From: Heliocidaris erythrogramma
Taxonomy: Eukaryota > Echinodermata > Echinoidea > Camarodonta > Echinometridae
DNA: 64,000 bases
Direction: 5' to 3'
NCBI GenBank assembly: GCA_025617745.1
Contig: CM046856.1
Location: 30,932,208 to 30,996,207, forward strand
Below, one piece after another: positions 33,527 through 42,000 of this stretch. Under the pieces are notes generated by a model. The model ran no database searches and was not told the origin of the DNA. It saw only the letters and a program-made list of their open reading frames with translations. A program made the position numbers and the translations under genes. Numbering within the stretch: the first letter of the stretch is position 1; every line of letters begins with the position of its first letter.

Positions 33527-34230
33527 CTCTTATCATTATTAGTATCATTAATATCATGGGGTAGTTTAAAGCAATTCTTTGAGAAGTAAATAATTAGGAT
33601 GAAATAATTTTTCAACGTAACATTAACTTATTTATTAGATATCAAGGATCCACATATTCACATTTACAGAGCTCTCAGTTCGTAAATTACGACACTCACT
33701 AACCTCGGTATGGTCGGCAAACTCACTTTAAATAATTCGAAAGTTACCACGTGACTAAATTTCATTTAATGTATTCTGGGCATGTTATTTTGTAGTACGT
33801 CAGTATATTGCATGATCCAAGGTTTTGCATCGACATAACTTTGTCCGACTCTGCTCAGAGAACGGGAGCGATATTAGATGCTTTTGAGATGAAAGTACTT
33901 TTACTTCTGGAGCCTTAATACTCTTTTTTTGTCAAGTCAGCAGCGAATTTTACAAGAATTTCTTCTTTAACTTTATCTCGACAGCTGAATATTATGAGGA
34001 CTCTGAAGAGCGAAGCCCGAGACGAAGATGGCGATGAGATGCCAATGCACAATAACTTCCGTGCTATTCAGAGCCGCGGCACACGCACCATCTACTACGT
34101 GATTGCTGATGATGATGATGATGACGACGATGAAGTGAGCCCATCGCCCACGGCTTCGGCTGGGCGATCGACTCCAGGAGCGGTGATGGTTACAGCTGCT
34201 TTTCTTGCGACCCTTGTTTTGAGATTTTAA
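23225..34230 (+). CDS. Alpha-carbonic anhydrase, secreted, predicted GPI-anchored (7 exons)
   Basis: Exons 23225-23318, 24375-24536, 26654-26820, 27067-27159, 32335-32401, 33098-33255 and 33985-34230 join into 987 nt, 328 residues. The enzyme interconverts CO2 and bicarbonate. Zinc ligands are the two His of YQFHFHFG (exon 3) and the first His of MHIVHYD (exon 4, equivalent to His119). The gate Glu is in GSEHTIDG, Thr199 in SLTTPLCNE, the proton-shuttle His64 in NNGHAL, and Tyr7 in NWSYAG. Cysteines in GSFCDGSSQ and TTPLCNE are placed for the disulfide of extracellular CAs. The C terminus [11 protein letters not shown] is family-typical and is followed by eight Asp, a Ser/Pro/Thr stretch and a hydrophobic tail ([15 protein letters not shown]), as in GPI-anchored CA IV/XV types. 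Odd: Trp97 of the usual HWG is Phe, and TTPP is TTPL. All key residues are present, so activity is expected. The first exon is the least certain. Confidence 0.88.
23590..23812. repeat. (GAT)n-rich microsatellite in intron 1
   Basis: An interrupted GAT repeat, preceded by a (GGT)n run at 23,539-23,568; a second GAT tract lies at about 24,150-24,210. Both are inside carbonic anhydrase intron 1 and generate spurious poly-Asp/Met/Ile frames. Confidence 0.92.
23826..23966. mobile_element. Palindromic MITE family P1, copy 1
   Basis: Ends AGGGGGGCGTTTCATGAAAG and, on the complement, AGGGGAGCGTTTCATGAAAG. The interior carries the family core TTTGCTCTCAGCCAATCAGA, then TTTCAGTAGCTTATA. It is the most divergent end sequence of the six copies in the window. 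Confidence 0.8.
24375..24536 (+). CDS. Carbonic anhydrase exon 2
   Basis: Acceptor TTTTCAG, donor GTGAGT; entry and exit phase 1. Encodes [19 protein letters not shown], then INIVTKW, the family N-terminal motif, and NNGHA with the proton-shuttle His. Confidence 0.93.
24710..24731. repeat. Perfect 22-bp palindrome
   Basis: ATGGACCTACT is followed directly by its exact reverse complement. No function is assigned; it lies in carbonic anhydrase intron 2. Confidence 0.85.
25943..26092. mobile_element. Palindromic MITE family P1, copy 2
   Basis: The best-preserved copy. CTGGGCCCCGTTTCATAAAA on the left and its exact inverse on the right enclose the core GACAAATTTGCTCTCAGCCA and TTTCAGTAGCTTATA. 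AT lies on both sides as a possible short duplication. Intron 2 of the carbonic anhydrase gene. Confidence 0.85.
26155..26173 (+). repeat. Short telomere-like tract
   Basis: GGTTAGGATTAGGGTTAGG: three imperfect TTAGGG-type units inside carbonic anhydrase intron 2. Too short to be more than an interstitial scrap. Confidence 0.6.
26654..26820 (+). CDS. Carbonic anhydrase exon 3 (first two zinc ligands)
   Basis: Acceptor CCCCCTCAG, donor GTAAGT; phase 1 in, 0 out. Encodes [17 protein letters not shown] with the two zinc-binding His, then [14 protein letters not shown] with the conserved Glu. Confidence 0.95.
27067..27159 (+). CDS. Carbonic anhydrase exon 4 (third zinc ligand)
   Basis: Acceptor GACTACAG, donor GTGGGT; phase 0 in and out. 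Encodes [12 protein letters not shown] with the third zinc His, then [11 protein letters not shown], a core strand of the family fold. Confidence 0.95.
27631..27768. mobile_element. Palindromic MITE family P1, copy 3
   Basis: CCGTTTCATAAAACTTACTA on the left and TTGTTTTATGAAACGG on the right; the core is GCTCTCAACCAGTCAGATGC. Intron 4 of the carbonic anhydrase gene. Confidence 0.78.
27907..28345 (-). pseudogene. 3' end of a non-LTR retrotransposon ORF2 with C-terminal zinc finger
   Basis: On the minus strand the frame reads [19 protein letters not shown], then [17 protein letters not shown], then [13 protein letters not shown], the usual C-terminal block of an endonuclease/reverse-transcriptase family common in invertebrates. 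Further on, [20 protein letters not shown] followed by His and a stop at 27,907-27,909 is a zinc-finger terminus. The two blocks are in different frames and there are stops between them. No RT catalytic part is present, so this is a 5'-truncated dead copy. Confidence 0.8.
28348..28465. repeat. (CT)n(AT)n(GA)n inverted low-complexity tract
   Basis: A CT run, long AT runs and GA runs make a mirror-symmetric hairpin-prone block immediately beside the fold-back at 28,473. Confidence 0.9.
28473..28604. repeat. Fold-back element with near-perfect arms
   Basis: The left arm AAAGTTCACTCAGAGAATAA runs to GATATATGCACAGGTTGA and the right arm is its near-exact inverse, about 55 bp each, separated by about 17 bp that itself contains GTTCACTCA. 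Very few mismatches, so recent or maintained by gene conversion. In carbonic anhydrase intron 4. Confidence 0.88.
28755..28925. repeat. AAT/GAT-rich microsatellite
   Basis: Interrupted AAT, GAT and ACT repeats giving spurious Asn/Asp-rich frames; carbonic anhydrase intron 4. Confidence 0.88.
29470..29730 (-). mobile_element. Possible LINE 3' UTR
   Basis: TTTTTTTCAAATG followed by TTTTTATTGATTTCATCAAC: on the minus strand an AATAAA signal lies near an A-rich end, like the segment at 1,211. No coding portion. CA-rich microsatellites follow at about 29,740-29,785 and 29,935-29,970. Confidence 0.35.
29811..29872. repeat. Tandem duplication, about 31-bp unit
   Basis: TTCTCCTATTGTATTTTGTA, then CCCCRCAAGCA, appears twice in a row with one difference. 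Confidence 0.8.
29990..31165. repeat. Old tandem duplication, about 0.55-kb unit
   Basis: Blocks at about 29,990-30,560 and 30,650-31,165 share the order TTTTGCAAAARGCATCAA, ATTTTCAGACCAA, GTTGTCATAATAAT, GATTTTTATAAGACAC and GTTGTGCTTTTT, with many indels. The second copy preserves the site into which a 62-bp element jumped in the first. Carbonic anhydrase intron 4. Confidence 0.75.
30467..30528. mobile_element. 62-bp hAT MITE with perfect 8-bp target duplication
   Basis: The left end is CACAGGTGTACCCAGG; the complement of the right end is CACTGGCGTAGACAGG, identical to the left end of the 2.6-kb element at 16,192. GTTGTGCT flanks both sides (30,459-30,466 and 30,529-30,536). The related block at about 31,141 has a single GTTGTGCT and no insert. 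It is little more than two ends joined, so it was presumably moved by another element's transposase. Confidence 0.88.
31688..31703. repeat. Perfect 16-bp palindrome
   Basis: GTATACGCGCGTATAC, with further GTATAC-type repeats to 31,757 (GTATACGGCGTATAC and others). A CpG-containing alternating purine-pyrimidine tract; no function assigned. Confidence 0.8.
31796..32227. repeat. (ACT)n microsatellite split by a fold-back
   Basis: CTA/ACT repeats run on both sides (31,796-31,922 and 32,156-32,227) of a fold-back element, implying that the element landed inside one array. Confidence 0.85.
31924..32155. repeat. Fold-back element inside (ACT)n
   Basis: The left arm starts GTGTGTTGCTAA and includes GTTAAATTTCCAGTAGCCGA, and the right arm is inverted and ends TTAGCAACACAC. 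Arms of about 85-90 bp with a spacer of about 55 bp. Non-coding. Confidence 0.82.
32335..32401 (+). CDS. Carbonic anhydrase exon 5
   Basis: Acceptor CCATATAG, donor GTAAGT; phase 0 in, 1 out. Encodes [18 protein letters not shown]. It carries a short acidic run not needed for catalysis. Confidence 0.9.
32882..33031. mobile_element. Palindromic MITE family P1, copy 4
   Basis: GGGCCCTGTTTCATAAAACT on the left, TTTATGAAATACGGCCC on the right. The core lies in the opposite orientation to copies 1-3 (TCTGATTGGCTGCGAGC). Carbonic anhydrase intron 5, ending 66 bp before exon 6. Confidence 0.82.
33098..33255 (+). CDS. Carbonic anhydrase exon 6 (Thr199 region)
   Basis: Acceptor CTTGTGCAG, donor GTAAAG; phase 1 in, 0 out. 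Encodes [20 protein letters not shown], then TWTLFEE. The second Pro of the usual TTPPC is Leu; Thr199 and the disulfide Cys are kept. Confidence 0.95.
33455..33545 (+). mobile_element. SINE 3' tail
   Basis: GAAGCGCATTTGAACATG, then AATGCGCTATGTAGATAC, then an (ATT)n tail. Same ending as the SINEs at 10.3 and 57.2 kb; the tRNA-like head is missing. Confidence 0.6.
33985..34230 (+). CDS. Carbonic anhydrase exon 7 (poly-Asp, GPI signal, stop)
   Basis: Acceptor TCTCGACAG; phase 0. Encodes the family C terminus ([19 protein letters not shown]), then eight Asp and Glu, then [14 protein letters not shown], then a hydrophobic tail and TAA at 34,228-34,230. Small residues before the hydrophobic tail make a plausible GPI attachment site. 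Confidence 0.93.
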   Translation: MNIMRTLKSEARDEDGDEMPMHNNFRAIQSRGTRTIYYVIADDDDDDDDEVSPSPTASAGRSTPGAVMVTAAFLATLVLRF

Positions 34231-35133
34231 TCCTGATGATTACTATACATATATTTCAACGATTTGGGTGAAACAAAGAAGTATTCTGCGGCGCTCTCTG
34301 TTATGATGCATTTTCCTCATCAATTCCAGACAAAAGAATCGCTAAAGTACTCTTTCAAAAGCGGGTTTTGTACAAAAAAAGAAACAAAACCTCACAAACT
34401 GAATTGAGAGAAATAGGAACACCTCTAATTCATGAATGCCATAATTACTGTAAAAGGATTAAAATGAAGAAAAAATATCACGTCATACATTTTTTCAAAG
34501 ACTTTATATACTTGAATCAAATGTTTCAGAATCACTATGACTTGATAAGATTTGAATTACAAAGTGAACATTTTTCATCCAGTTGAATGTTTGATGCCCT
34601 TCAAAAAGTATTACAATGACGAAATGAAGTATTAATACCTGTGCTAATAAATGTTCAACCAACCGAACTTTGACAAAATTCTAAACTATTCAAGTTGATC
34701 AAATTTAAATGCCTTTTGTTTGTTTGCATTTATCATCATAAATGATGATACTGTTCAGAAATCGTTTGAATAATGAAACTGAGCGGTCTCAACTCTAAAT
34801 TGGGGCTCAACAAAGGAAATTTATTGAAGGGGATTCTATTCTATTAAAGGAATTCTATAATCAAGAATTAAGAATTATGTTAATCAAGAATCTATCAAGA
34901 CTTAACCTGGCGTGAGGTATAACTTGATTGGTATTTAGCAGCTAGTGAATACAAATAACTTTATTCAGATCGGTATGAATCTGCAATTTTACACACTCGT
35001 TTTAAATCAAGACTTCATGTACCTTTTCCTACATTGCATAAACATGTTGCAAGCTTGACGGCATCCTTTCAGTGCAGACTACGTGTGTATAGAGTTAACA
35101 ATGTTTACAAATAGCTATATAGATGATACGACC
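34231..35133 (+). other. 3' flank/UTR of the carbonic anhydrase gene
   Basis: No coding signal. It probably contains the 3' UTR up to the AATAAA at 34,646. The remainder is AT-rich without recognised repeats. Confidence 0.5.
34646..34651 (+). terminator. Candidate poly(A) signal for carbonic anhydrase
   Basis: AATAAA, 416 bp after the stop codon; another AATAAA is at about 35,994. The choice cannot be settled from sequence. Confidence 0.45.
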
Positions 35134-35275
35134 TGGTCCCCATCTTACAAAGAGTTGCGATTGATTCGAAACAATCGCTACTTAAAATTAATAGCAACTG
35201 TGTACTTGATAGGTTATGATTGATTTCAAGTTGCGATCGATTCGAATCAATCACAACTCTTTGTAAGACGGGCCC
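35134..35275. mobile_element. Palindromic MITE, family P2
   Basis: The left end GGTCCCCATCTTACAAAGAG and the complement of the right end GGGCCCGTCTTACAAAGAG continue as TTGYGATTGATTCGA on both arms. Non-coding; unrelated in sequence to family P1 apart from the GGSCCC end. Confidence 0.82.
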
Positions 35276-35284
35276 TACACTGTA

Positions 35285-35412
35285 GGTCATGTTTCATAAA
35301 GCTTGTTGCAATGACTATTATACGCTACTGAAATCCTTGCATTTCATTGGCCGAGAGTAAATTTGTAATAGAAATGAGGCAATTGTTACTGAGTTTTATG
35401 AAACGGGGCCCA
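35285..35412. mobile_element. Palindromic MITE family P1, copy 5
   Basis: TCATGTTTCATAAAGCTTGT on the left and TTTTATGAAACGGGGCCCAG on the right; core in reverse orientation (TTTCATTGGCCGAGAG). It starts 9 bp after the P2 element. Confidence 0.8.
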
Positions 35413-35458
35413 GGAAAAACAACTGCTGTAAGATATTTCCATTAGGCCTAAATGACAT

Positions 35459-35596
35459 CTCTTACATAAAACGTTGCGATTAAACGCAACTCAAAACATT
35501 AAACGCAACTTGATTTTCAACCAATCAGGACCGCGTATTTTGGACTTGCGTTTAATTTTTTGAGTTGCGTTTAATTGCAACTTTTTATGCAAGAGG
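35459..35596. mobile_element. Palindromic MITE, family P3
   Basis: The left arm CTCTTACATAAAACGTTGCG and the complement of the right arm CTCTTGCATAAAAAGTTGCA continue as ATTAAACGCAACTCAAAA on both. The central spacer has CAACCAATCAGGA. Third fold-back in a 460-bp cluster. Confidence 0.82.
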
Positions 35597-36141
35597 GTCT
35601 TATATATTTACACGCTAACGAAATTTTCTCTTCCACTTTCGCGTTCAACACAACCCTCCGATATCGCATTAGGGGGAGATCATGCTACTTGAAAATAGGC
35701 AAAAACTGGCTCCATTCTTTTGGCAATAATCTTTTATACGCTGCCTTGCAAACTTGGTAAATGTATCAAGACAATAGTATTATTACAATATGACACGATA
35801 TGATGCACTCTTATCATCATTGTTATAATGTTCCATGTATTCATGCACAAATGTGTGGCATTCCAGTACTTTTGACTTTTCTTGAAAAGAAAATTTCATT
35901 GTAATTCTTTTAGATGCTCAAAAAGCAGCTGCTTCATTCTTGGCAGTGAGAGTAATATTTCTATGTGAGGGTATACATACATAAACATAATTCAATAAAA
36001 ATTTGACTTCATTTTATTGAGAAAGTCATTCGGCTGCTATGCTTTGAAGGCTAGCTGTTTAAAGAAGAAGGAAAGTGAAAGAAATGATGGATTATTCAGG
36101 ATAAAACTGTATAATCGTTTGTTTGAACAAGCATTTTCCAG

Positions 36142-36331
36142 ACCTGCCAACACTGAAACCCAAGAAATAAGGACAAATGACAAGGCAGAGGCTGAAAATA
36201 GAGACATTTCTGAGTTTCCTATACATTACTACAGACACATTTTTGCAAAAATAGGGACACAGTGGTAGAAGTGGCTTTTTCTTTTACCAAAAATCGGGAT
36301 TGTCCCTATTAAATAGGGACAGTTGGCAGGT
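36142..36331. mobile_element. Possible small DNA element with TIR ACCTGCCAAC
   Basis: The left end is ACCTGCCAACACTGAAA and the complement of the right end is ACCTGCCAACTGTCCC. Only about 10 bp are exact, and no target duplication is seen. An open frame across it (36,017-36,268) has no coding character. Confidence 0.45.
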
Positions 36332-36841
36332 ATGAGTTTCCTTTAATACATGTATGTATGTTCTGTACGTAGGAATTTTGACTCTCTTCGTGCACTTGTA
36401 AAAATGGGTTTTTATTTTCGAAATGATGTAACAGTACTGCAAATATATCAAGTGTCAAATGTGTTTAAAATTTGAATTTTGAAGGCAAACTTGAATTTAT
36501 CTATGAACAACTCGTGAGAATATGATTTATAATCATAATATGTATGCACATACCTATATGACTTTTATTGCTTTTAAAGTACTTGTACTATTCCAACAGA
36601 ATACTTTACAATTGTTTAAGGGCAGTATAACTGTATTGAAGATTGTTTGTATGTAATACATAATATATGAGTGGGATGATGAAACACATACATGTAACCT
36701 GTGAATTAGCGTGTAATTTTATAAATACAATATAAAAATTTGTATGTTGATATTTACCTGCAATCACTAACATAAAAATGTACATCAAAGGACACTTCAT
36801 TGTTTTGCCTCTCTTGTAGAAATTTGTTTTAAAAATTCAGG

Positions 36842-36927
36842 AGGGAGGGAGGGGGACAGAGAGAGAGAGAGAGACAGAGAGAGAGACAGAGACAGAGATA
36901 GAGATAGAGATAGAGAGAGAGAGAGAA
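36842..36927. repeat. (GA)n-rich microsatellite
   Basis: GGGA then GA/GACA/GATA repeats in the intergenic gap. Confidence 0.9.
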
Positions 36928-37042
36928 AGATGTAATACTAGGAAATGAAACATCTCCAGAGTAAATATGTATTCTTTCAATTCAAACTTACTACAAATAA
37001 GAATAATTGATATAGGCAGTACAATGTCAGTACAAAGATATC

Positions 37043-37048
37043 TTTATT
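37043..37048 (-). terminator. Candidate poly(A) signal for MCM3AP
   Basis: AATAAA on the minus strand, about 1.55 kb past the stop codon. This would make a long 3' UTR containing an RTE relic and a MITE, so it is only a candidate. Confidence 0.25.
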
Positions 37049-37315
37049 ACAAAACACAAAATGACATGATTTGGTTTATAAACTGACATGATATAAAGGT
37101 ATCTAAACAATAATTCTCTCTCCATCTTCATTCTCAAACATTCTACGAAATGTGTATCAAAATTGCAAAGGCTCATGAGCTGGTGGTAAGAGCAACATGA
37201 ACAAGCAAGGATCAAGTTGTCGGTTTAATATCATTAAATTTGATACAAGTGCTGGTTCCCCATCATAAATATTGTCACCTTTTACTATGCTCATCATAGT
37301 TGAGATCAATAGCAG

Positions 37316-37610
37316 GGGTTCACCTGCTGGACAGAATCAGGAGTGAAGACATTAGAAAATCACTACTCATTTAAAAAACCATCTGTCAAGAAGTCTCTAA
37401 ACGAAGGATGGTTTGGTTCGACCACATCGTCCGAATGCCCACAAAACTCCAACTCTCTCAAACCTTCTACAATGATTTTACGGCAGCAAGACCATGCGGT
37501 CGTCCCCCACTGAGAAGGAAGGATCAGATCAAAACAGATACTGGTGTGCCCCTGGCCACTGCCAGTGGGAGCTTCTCTAAAAGCGGATCTATTCCTTTCT
37601 TCGAAAAAGG
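37316..37610 (+). pseudogene. RTE-like reverse transcriptase C-terminal relic
   Basis: The plus strand reads LLDRIRSEDIRKSLLI, a stop, then RRMVWFDHIVRMPTKLQLSQ, then RPCGRPPLRRKDQIKTDTG and VPLATA. WFxHIVRMP and GRPxxRxxDQIKxDTG are the C-terminal signature of RTE/BovB-type elements. In-frame stops and the absence of the RT core show it is dead. Confidence 0.75.
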
Positions 37611-37841
37611 TACATAAAACACTAAATTAATTCCTTGAAAGGGGACAAATCAGCAAAACATATCTTGATCTGTATGTCTGAGTTTAAAACAGGTTCATGA
37701 ATTGCGAAGCTACATTGACATCACAAAACAATCTTTATATAAAGTTGAACATGTGCTCAGATCTTATGGAAGCAACTGTAGCCTTATCTATTCATTTTTT
37801 GCATGTGCAACTTTACACAGGGACCATATCTGATGGAGCAT

Positions 37842-38268
37842 CAGGGGGTGTGTCAACTAAAATTGATTTTGATCTTAAAATTGATTTTAAGAGTGAATTC
37901 GATTTGAAGCCTTTAAAGCGATACTCAATCGCAGATTGTGGACGTTTTTATGCCGCGAGAGGGCACCATATTCGTTACCTGATCATGCCGTTGCCCCGTG
38001 GGGCACAAACTTCGAACAGACTAGTCGCTGCGCAACATGCACGCTCCGCCTAAGCTTGATCTTTTTCTGCGAGATTCGGTCAGCTTTGTGCAGTCCGAAA
38101 TATAATCCCAGTAGTCCAACGGACGTGTTCGACGCACAAACTTTGTGTACGAGTGAATGGGGCTTACGCAATCATGACTTTCCCCAAAGCCGCCTGGTGG
38201 CGTATCCCTTTAAAATCGATCCGATTGATTTTATGATCAATTTTAAGGCTTGATGAAACATCCCCCAG
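37842..38268. mobile_element. Non-autonomous element with TIR C[AT]GGGGG..TGT.TCA
   Basis: The left end CAGGGGGTGTGTCAACTA and the complement of the right end CTGGGGGATGTTTCATCAAG are imperfect inverted repeats. Both are followed by TTAAAATTGAT-type sequence. The GC-richer interior gives long but meaningless frames on both strands. Confidence 0.65.
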
Positions 38269-38601
38269 ATCATTAGATCACATTTCTGTGGTCATGTTTG
38301 ATGTTTTTCAAATGGAGGTTCATTCTCAGTTCTACCAGCTAGAGGGAAGTTGTGGAGAAATGTGACAGCTCCCCCCCCCCCCTGCCCTGCCACCCATGTG
38401 AATTAGTAAACTTCCTTGTCTTGTCGACAAACATGAAATCCGAGGATTTTTTTCTTCTTGCGGCAAGTTTTGTTTTTCAGGATGTTTTGATCAACCGATT
38501 GTTGCTTGATGGTACTCTTCTGTTGATAGATTTATAAGCAAATTCGGCCCAACACCCAAATTCAATATGACATGGAAATGCCCCTGAATGGTAAGTAACA
38601 G

Positions 38602-38781
38602 CTAGAGCCCTAGAAGGGCATTTAGTCTCATCTCAGCCATAAGCCCTGCTTGTTTCTCCGAGGCTAGTCTCTCCTTCAGGCTCTGGATTTGATCTGAGAG
38701 TGAGTCATCCGTCTCTTCCAAGATGATGGCTGGGGCATCAATCTCAGGATGCGGTTCCTCCGGGGACTTTGTTAGAGATGC
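38602..38781 (-). CDS. MCM3AP: MCM3AP exon W26 (C terminus, stop)
   Basis: Acceptor TTTCTTAAAAG, phase 0; TAG at 38,602-38,604. Encodes [16 protein letters not shown], then [15 protein letters not shown] and [11 protein letters not shown]. The terminal heptad-like helix matches the end of vertebrate GANP. No open frame longer than 60 codons marks it, so it is easily missed. Confidence 0.88.
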   Translation of the reverse strand, partial: ASLTKSPEEPHPEIDAPAIILEETDDSLSDQIQSLKERLASEKQAGLMAEMRLNALLGL

Positions 38782-38797
38782 CTTTTAAGAAAGAGAG

Positions 38798-38831
<34 letters not shown>

Positions 38832-38954
38832 GGGAGGGGAGGGAGAAGGGAGGGAAGGAAGGAAGGAAGGAAGGAAGGAAGGAAGGAAGGAAGGAAGGAA
38901 GGAAGGAAGGAAGGAAGGAGAAAGAAGGAGGGGGAGGGAGGAAGGGGTATTTGT

Positions 38955-39026
<72 letters not shown>

Positions 39027-42000
39027 TATTTTTACATAGAGATCCAACTTATATCTCATATATATGTCATATAATGATTATGTTTAAATACTTGTAAATG
39101 TTAAACTAATGACACCAGCGATCTCATGTCAACAACATTCTCCTTACAACTGAAAACTTCCTACTCTAATTAATATAGAAAAATTAACCTGCTTAGGATA
39201 GTACATGTTTGGCACTGAGTACAAGCATGTACTCCACATGAATAATGTCACATTGTAAATCTATAAATCACTACGAAGCTACATTAACAAGAAACATTAC
39301 TTATGACCATAAGGTAAAGATTATGCAGGATACTTCCTGGATGGATAGATTCTAGTGCAATGATGCATACATGTATGTCATGACTTAGGGGAATATAACA
39401 CATTATTATCCGTATCTGACATCTGGGCTGTGGTTTTACAAAATTGTATTCCCCTCGTTTTTGGTGCAAACCTGGCAAAAAGGGTCATATTTCTTGTATC
39501 CCCCTCTTTCACAAAAGCCGATGGACTTTACGTGTTATAAAACCGGAAAATATAGCCTTGCATTTTCCCTGGTCTAACATCCGGGAACGTGGAGATCAGC
39601 TACAGTCATATGCAGCCGAAGCAGTACAGCGCACAAGCAATTATATGAGCGCGCATTGTTATGCGATGCATTTATTGCGCATTATTTTGGACTGGATATG
39701 TGACATCACAGTGGCTATCAGTAAGAAGACGTAACGCAGGCTTGCTCTAGATGTATGATGTGGATAATAAGAACAATATCGACTGGCTCCTACTTTCGGG
39801 AGTTACAACATATATTGCCCTCACTAGATCCAAATCACCCTCGTCTTCGATTAGGGTACTATGAATCTAGTTCAGGGAATATAAGTCGGATATCTCCCTC
39901 AAGGCCAGTCAATATTATATAACTATGCCTACCTTTGGAAAGGGTGGGAGTTGTAGTCTAAATTCAGACTCAGGTTTGTCAGTCTGTACATGTAGTCTGT
40001 GTTGCTGTCCTTCCACGGGCTCTTCAAGAAAGCTTGTTAGCATGGCTTCAAACCTGGAGTAAAGAAAAGGCAATGGTATAAAGCGATTCCCTCTTCCTAA
40101 TGGCCAGGGAAAGCTCAATGAAATATTATATCTAAGCCCCCAATTTTAGAGCTATGGAGTGATATACATACTCACTGTTATATGAATTAAATCTTCTAGT
40201 TTAGTTTTCAGATTAAATCTTCTAGTTTAGTTTTCAGATTAAATCTTCTAGTTTAGTTTTCAGATTAAATCTTCTAGTTTAGTTTTCAGATTAAATCTTC
40301 TAGTTTAGTTTCCAGATTAAATCTTCTAGTTTACAGATTAAATCTTCTAGCTTAGTTTTCAGATTAAATCTTCTAGTTTAGTTTTCAGATTAAATCTTCT
40401 AGTTTAGTTTTCAGATTAAATCTTCTAGTTTAGTTTTCAGATAAAATCTTCTAGCTTAGTTTTCAGATTAAATCTTCTAGTTTAGTTTTCAGATTAAATC
40501 TTCTAGTTTAGTTTTCAGATTAAATCTTCTAGTTTAATTTTCAGATTAAATCTTCTAGTTTAGTTTTCAGATTAAATCTTCTAGTTTACTTTTCAGATTA
40601 AATCTTCTAGTTTACTTTTCAGATTAAATCTTCTAGTTTACTTTTCAGATTAAATCTTCTAGTTTAGTTTTTAGATAAAATCTTCTAGCTTAGTTTCCAG
40701 ATTAAATCTTCTAGTTTAGTTTTCAGATAAAATCTTCTAGCTTAGTTTTCAGATTAAATCTTCTAGTTTAGTTTTCAGATTAAATCTTCTAGTTTACAGA
40801 TTAAATCTTCTAGTTTAGTTTTCAGATTAAATCTTCTAGTTTAGTTTTCAGATTAAATCTTCTAGTTTAATTTTCAGATTAAATCTTCTAGTTTAGTTTT
40901 CAGATTAAATCTTCTAGTTTACTTTTCAGATTAAATCTTCTAGTTTACTTTTCAGATTAAATCTTCTAGTTTACTTTTCAGATTAAATCTTCTAGTTTAG
41001 TTTTTAGATAAAATCTTCTAGCTTAGTTTCCAGATTAAATCTTCTAGTTTAGTTTTCAGATAAAATCTTCTAGCTTAGTTTTCAGATTAAATCTTCTAGT
41101 TTAGTTTTCAGATTAAATCTTCTAGTTTACAGATTAAATCTTCTAGCTTAGTTTTCAGATTAAATCTTCTAGTTTAGTTTTCAGATTAAATCTTCTAGTT
41201 TACAGATTAAATCTTCTAGCTTAGTTTTCAGATTAAATCTTCTAGTTTAGTTTTCAGATTAAATCTTCTAGTTTAGTTTTCAGATTAAATCTTCTAGTTT
41301 AGTTTTCAGATAAAATCTTCTAGCTTAGTTTTCAGATTAAATCTTCTAGTTTAGTTTTCAGATTAAATCTTCTAGTTTAGTTTTCAGATTAAATCTTCTA
41401 GTTTAATTTTCAGATTAAATCTTCTAGTTTAGTTTTCAGATTAAATCTTCTAGTTTACTTTTCAGATTAAATCTTCTAGTTTACTTTTCAGATTAAATCT
41501 TCTAGTTTACTTTTCAGATTAAATCTTCTAGTTTAGTTTTTAGATAAAATCTTCTAGCTTAGTTTCCAGATTAAATCTTCTAGTTTAGTTTTCAGATAAA
41601 ATCTTCTAGCTTAGTTTTCAGATTAAATCTTCTAGTTTAGTTTTCAGATTAAATCTTCTAGTTTACAGATTAAATCTTCTAGTTTAGTTTTCAGATTAAA
41701 TCTTCTAGTTTAGTTTTCAGATAAAAATGAGCACCTACATGTACAAGTCATTTTTTAAGCCAGAAACAAAGTGTAATAATTATAATGTAGCATCCAATGT
41801 CCTTAAATGAAATAGTTGCACAATATCATCATCATCATCATCATCATTTCATTTCACCGTCTGTTTTTCATATATGGTGGGTTATTGCAATTATTGATAT
41901 ATAGGACTCACAGGGAAAAAATTGCGCTTTTGTTCGCTCTTTCCCCAAAATTGTGTTAACAGCCTTGACTATTAGACCCTGTTCCATATTATATATACAT

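Noticed and set aside
36017..36268. 83-codon Lys/Glu-rich frame
   Set aside because: Overlaps a putative small DNA element with ACCTGCCAAC ends, and the composition follows local purine richness.
37697..38253. Overlapping frames of 118 and 105 codons
   Set aside because: They lie across a non-autonomous inverted-repeat element, occur on both strands and show no conserved family motif.
40186..41726. CRISPR-like regular array of 26-bp repeats
   Set aside because: There are no unique spacers; the units abut each other and vary only by point changes and small deletions. The setting is a eukaryotic intron.
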